From Oscillospiraceae bacterium (GTDB taxonomy: Bacteria > Bacillota_A > Clostridia > Saccharofermentanales > Saccharofermentanaceae): a DNA stretch of 7,012 nt. Shown one piece after another: positions 5,364-7,012 of this stretch. The position numbers and the translations under genes are program-made. The stretch is taken from positions 1-7,012 of the forward strand of contig CADCPU010000284.1 of the NCBI GenBank assembly GCA_902803365.1, in the 5' to 3' direction. The stretch's first letter is position 1. Every line of letters starts with the position of its first letter. The notes under the pieces were generated by a model. That model did no database searches. It saw only the letters and a program-made list of their open reading frames with translations, and was not told where the DNA came from.

Positions 5364-7012
5364 ATGGACGGACAGATGTCTATCTTTGACGACAAGGCCG
5401 AGCTCAAGAACGAATACGACGAGCTCGTCAAGACTTTGAATTACCACTGCGAGCGTTACTATAACGATGACGAGCCCGAGATATCGGACGCAGAATACGA
5501 TGCGCTCAACAGAAGGCTCAAGCAGATCGAGAACGAGAATCCGGAGCTGATCTCCAAGGATTCCCCGTCGCTTCGTGTCGGCTGGAAGGCTGAGAAGGGC
5601 ATACTCGTTAAGCATAATGTTCCTATGCTGAGCCTGCAGGACGTATTCTCGAGAGAAGAAGTGGACGAGTTCGTAAACAGCACGAGAGCAGCTCTTGGCG
5701 ATCAGACAGAGTTCCTCGTTGAGACGAAGATCGACGGCCTTTCGATGGCGCTCCGCTATGAAAACGGCAAGCTCACGACTGCTGTAACAAGAGGAGACGG
5801 AATAAACGAGGGCGAAGACGTTACCATGAATGCCAAGGTCATCTCAGATGTCGTCAAGACGATGAAGGATCCGATCGAATATATCGAGATCCGCGGCGAG
5901 GTCTATATGACTCGCGAGGCCTTTGAGAAGGTAAATCAGAAGGCTGAGGAAGAGGGCAAGAAGACATTTGCCAATCCGCGTAACTGCGCGGCAGGCACAT
6001 TAAGACAGATAGATACGAGGATCACCAAGGAGCGTGATCTCTCGCTTTTCATATTTAACGTTCAGGAGAGCCGCGGCAGGACTTTTGCCACGCATCTCGA
6101 AGGATACGAATATCTCGAAAAGAACGGTGTCAAGGTCATTACGGAGCGTTTCCTGTGTAAGACCGCTGACGAAGTCTGGGAAGCTATCCAAAAGATCGGC
6201 AATATGCGCGGAGAGCTTGCATATGATATCGACGGCGCGGTCGTAAAGCTCAACAGCATCGCAGACAGGGAAAAGCTGGGAAATACCATCAAGGTTCCGA
6301 GATGGGCCGTTGCCTACAAGTATCCGCCTGAAGAAAAGGAGAGCAAGTTGATCGACATCGAAGTCGGTCTCGGAAGAACGGGAAGAGTTACGCCTGTTGC
6401 TGTTTTCGAGCCGATAACATTGTGCGGAACGACTGTTCAGAGAGCGACTCTCCATAACCAGGATTTTATAGATGAGCTGGATCTCGGTATCGGTGATACG
6501 GTCGTTGTCTATAAGTCGGGCGAGATCATCCCGAAGATCAAGTCCGTAAACAAAGCCAAGAGACCTTCTGACTGGACGAGATACCATCTGCCGGACGTAT
6601 GTCCTTCGTGCGGTCACAAGCTCTCGCGTGAAGAAAATACTGCTGACTTTAAGTGCACGAACATAAACTGTCAGGGACAGCTCAGGTTCAGGCTTATTAA
6701 CTTTGTATCCAGAGACTGTCTTGATGTTAAGGGATTCGGTGAGGAATACATATCCGATCTCGTGGAGAAGGGATACCTTCATAACATAGCCGATATCTTT
6801 GATCTTAACCTCAGAAGAGATGATCTTCTTGAAGACAAGATATTCGGACTCGAGAAGAATACGGATAAGATCCTAAAGCAGATCGAAGAAGCAAAGAGTG
6901 CGCCTGCAGCCAAAGTCCTCGCAGGACTCGGAATACCTAATGTTGGTAAGGCTACGGCTAAGGAACTCATGAGAAGCTTTAAGTCCATCGACGAGCTCGC
7001 TTCTGCGAGCGA
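5364..7012 (+). CDS. ligA: NAD+-dependent DNA ligase LigA (3' end outside window)
   Basis: The frame is open from the ATG to the right edge, giving 549 residues against about 670 for full LigA. LigA seals nicks with 5'-phosphate and 3'-OH ends in replication and repair, using NAD+. Visible parts are the Ia domain (Y27-H28, ISDAEYD at 40-46, DSPSLRVG at 66-73), the catalytic KIDG with K122 as the adenylated lysine, TRGD (142-145), IRGEV (176-180), FANPRN (202-207), DIDGAVVK (288-295) and WAVAYKYPP (314-322). These are followed by the OB fold (GRTGRVTPVAV, 337-347), a Cys4 zinc finger (C413, C416, C431, C436) and helix-hairpin-helix repeats from about 445. The rest of the HhH region and the BRCT domain should follow. 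AGGAG (5346-5350) and AAAGGG (5351-5356) precede the ATG; another ATG four codons later is less well placed. Confidence 0.97.
   Translation, partial: MDGQMSIFDDKAELKNEYDELVKTLNYHCERYYNDDEPEISDAEYDALNRRLKQIENENPELISKDSPSLRVGWKAEKGILVKHNVPMLSLQDVFSREEVDEFVNSTRAALGDQTEFLVETKIDGLSMALRYENGKLTTAVTRGDGINEGEDVTMNAKVISDVVKTMKDPIEYIEIRGEVYMTREAFEKVNQKAEEEGKKTFANPRNCAAGTLRQIDTRITKERDLSLFIFNVQESRGRTFATHLEGYEYLEKNGVKVITERFLCKTADEVWEAIQKIGNMRGELAYDIDGAVVKLNSIADREKLGNTIKVPRWAVAYKYPPEEKESKLIDIEVGLGRTGRVTPVAVFEPITLCGTTVQRATLHNQDFIDELDLGIGDTVVVYKSGEIIPKIKSVNKAKRPSDWTRYHLPDVCPSCGHKLSREENTADFKCTNINCQGQLRFRLINFVSRDCLDVKGFGEEYISDLVEKGYLHNIADIFDLNLRRDDLLEDKIFGLEKNTDKILKQIEEAKSAPAAKVLAGLGIPNVGKATAKELMRSFKSIDELASAS

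Noticed and set aside
4941..5615. Minus-strand frame of 224 codons opposite the membrane protein and ligA start
   Set aside because: It spans two well-supported plus-strand genes and is rich in charged and Tyr/Arg residues from antisense codons. No SD or domain was seen.
6000..6782. Minus-strand frame of 260 codons opposite ligA
   Set aside because: LigA on the plus strand carries every catalytic motif here. The antisense frame has no known domain and is explained by codon bias.

Overview
The window looks like chromosomal DNA from an anaerobic gut- or rumen-type Bacillota (Clostridia; a Lachnospiraceae, Oscillospiraceae or Saccharofermentans-like lineage). The reasons are moderate GC in genes with AT-rich intergenic gaps, strong GGAGG-type ribosome binding sites, a YdbC/PC4 protein, a clostridial-style NAD+-dependent DNA ligase, and exported leucine-rich-repeat proteins with EF-hands, Pro/Thr linkers and DUF4214 tails. 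The genus assignment is an inference from protein style only.

Layout. (1) 1-981 (+): the 3' end of an exported-type protein gene cut by the window edge. It has a short beta-rich repeat region, a Pro/Thr linker and two tandem DUF4214 modules. (2) 1020-1055: a bidirectional hairpin terminator. (3) 1079-3436 (-): a complete 785-residue secreted protein with a signal peptide, two EF-hand/LRR sections, a Thr/Lys/Pro linker and two DUF4214 modules. It converges tail-to-tail on gene 1 and shares its C-terminal architecture. (4) 3437-3492: a short promoter region with a 10-bp inverted repeat over the -10 box. (5) 3493-4386 (-): a membrane-anchored calcineurin-like metallophosphoesterase. (6) 4387-4478: an AT-rich divergent promoter region. 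(7) 4479 to the right end (+): a tightly packed gene set of a YdbC-type ssDNA-binding protein, a six-helix membrane protein of unknown function started by TTG, and ligA, which runs off the window.

The left half is an accessory surface locus. Two different N-terminal payloads carry the same linker plus a four-unit (A-B-A-B) DUF4214 tail and no recognisable sorting signal, so the tail may be a surface-retention or assembly module (inference). The right half is housekeeping DNA metabolism, in which an ssDNA-binding protein and a DNA ligase bracket an uncharacterised membrane protein. The intergenic gaps are all under 100 bp, and no RNA gene, CRISPR array or insertion sequence was seen.
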